NCBI GenBank assembly: GCA_033722075.1
Contig: JAWVZU010000072.1
Span: 1-14,547 of the forward strand
DNA from: JAWVZU01 sp033722075
GTDB lineage: Bacteria > Pseudomonadota > Gammaproteobacteria > Xanthomonadales > SZUA-38
Length of the DNA: 14,547 nucleotides
Direction: 5' to 3'
Shown here piece after piece: positions 14,016 to 14,547 of this stretch (within the stretch, counting starts at the first letter, position 1; every line of letters starts with the position of its first letter). Both the position numbers and the translations under genes were made by a program. The notes beneath the pieces are model-generated. The model saw only the letters and a program-made list of their open reading frames with translations. It was not told the DNA's origin and did not search any database.

Positions 14016-14547
14016 CCGGACAACGAGCGCGAAATCTACACTCCGACCCGGCTCAATCGGGAGGTGCGCTTTCACCTTGAACAGGGATTTCCCGGCATCT
14101 GGGTGGAAGGGGAGATCTCCAACCTGTTCCGGGCGGGCTCCGGGCACAGTTATTTCACCCTCAAGGACGCCACGGCCCAGCTCAAATGTGCCCTGTTTCG
14201 CAATCGTAATCCCTATGGCAGAGTCCAGCTGGAGAACGGCCAGCAGGTCCTGGTTCGCGGCCGCCTGAGCCTTTATGAGCCTCGGGGCGAGTATCAGCTG
14301 ATTGCCGAGCACGTCGAGGACAGCGGCGAAGGTGAGCTGCGCCGCCAGTTCGAGGCACTGAAGCAGAAGCTTGTCGCCGAGGGCCTCTTTGCCGCCGAGC
14401 GTAAACGCGCACTGCCGCAATTTCCGCAGACCATTGCCGTCGTGACGTCTCCCGGTGGTGCGGCGATCCGAGACGTCATCAGCGTGCTCGACCGGCGCTT
14501 TCCGTCGGTGCGCCTGGTCGTCGTCCCGTCCGCCGTTCAGGGCGAGC
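14004..14547 (+). CDS. xseA: Exodeoxyribonuclease VII large subunit, 5' part
   Basis: XseA is the catalytic large subunit of exonuclease VII, which with XseB degrades single-stranded DNA from both ends. About 181 residues are in the window before it runs off the right edge; the family is about 450 aa. Visible are an N-terminal OB-fold DNA-binding domain (about 10-105) with LNREVRFHLEQGFPGIWVEG, the signature ISNLFRAGSGHSYFTLKD and the VRGRLSLYEPRGEYQL strand pair. The linker EALKQKLVAEGLFA and the start of the catalytic domain (PQTIAVVTSPGGAAIRDV) follow. ATG 14004 is chosen; an in-frame ATG at 13992 adds four residues. Neither has a good Shine-Dalgarno. Its promoter must overlap or lie within guaB; none is clear. 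Confidence 0.96.
   Translation, partial: MTSKPDNEREIYTPTRLNREVRFHLEQGFPGIWVEGEISNLFRAGSGHSYFTLKDATAQLKCALFRNRNPYGRVQLENGQQVLVRGRLSLYEPRGEYQLIAEHVEDSGEGELRRQFEALKQKLVAEGLFAAERKRALPQFPQTIAVVTSPGGAAIRDVISVLDRRFPSVRLVVVPSAVQGE

Overview
This window carries ordinary core genes of a GC-rich gammaproteobacterium. The evidence is the gene order initiator tRNA - rimP - nusA - infB - rbfA - truB - rpsO - pnp (the metY-nusA-infB-rpsO-pnp cluster known from E. coli) together with the guaB-guaA pair divergent from xseA. Protein motifs and the strong G/C third-position bias point to a Xanthomonadales/Chromatiales-type lineage. A Wenzhouxiangella-like organism is only a guess that I cannot verify without a search.

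Layout, left to right. Positions 1-9252 form a minus-strand translation/RNA cluster. It is transcribed from a good sigma70 promoter (9267-9295) into tRNA-fMet (9176-9252), a terminator-like hairpin (9134-9160), rimP, nusA, infB, rbfA, truB, a 250-bp mobile-element-like insert, rpsO with its own promoter and structured leader, an rpsO/pnp intercistronic terminator, then pnp and two hairpins after it. These products join transcription elongation (NusA), 30S maturation (RimP, RbfA, S15), tRNA modification (TruB), translation initiation (IF2, tRNA-fMet) and RNA decay (PNPase).

Positions 9440-10433 hold two plus-strand membrane-protein genes. One encodes a 70-aa protein with a Tyr-Ile-Gly-Pro-Gly-Ala-Gly segment. 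The other encodes a 254-aa protein whose topology (TM1, cytoplasmic coiled coil, TM2, periplasmic insert, TM3) resembles the EMC3/TMCO1 (DUF106) branch of the Oxa1 superfamily. These are the least-explained genes here and the best lead.

Positions 10430-13960 are a minus-strand purine/tRNA-editing operon, guaB-guaA-tadA, with a 34-nt spacer and a 4-nt GTGA overlap. Its promoter lies at 13987-14015 and overlaps the start of the divergent, truncated xseA (14004 to window end). tadA and the 254-aa membrane-protein gene converge and share a CTAG at their stop codons.

I see no CRISPR array, prophage, toxin-antitoxin pair or defence island. The non-coding material of interest is the inverted-repeat-bounded element at the truB 3' end, the structured infB-rbfA spacer, the rpsO leader hairpin, the alternative hairpins behind the tRNA, and a U1-U72 mismatch in the initiator tRNA.
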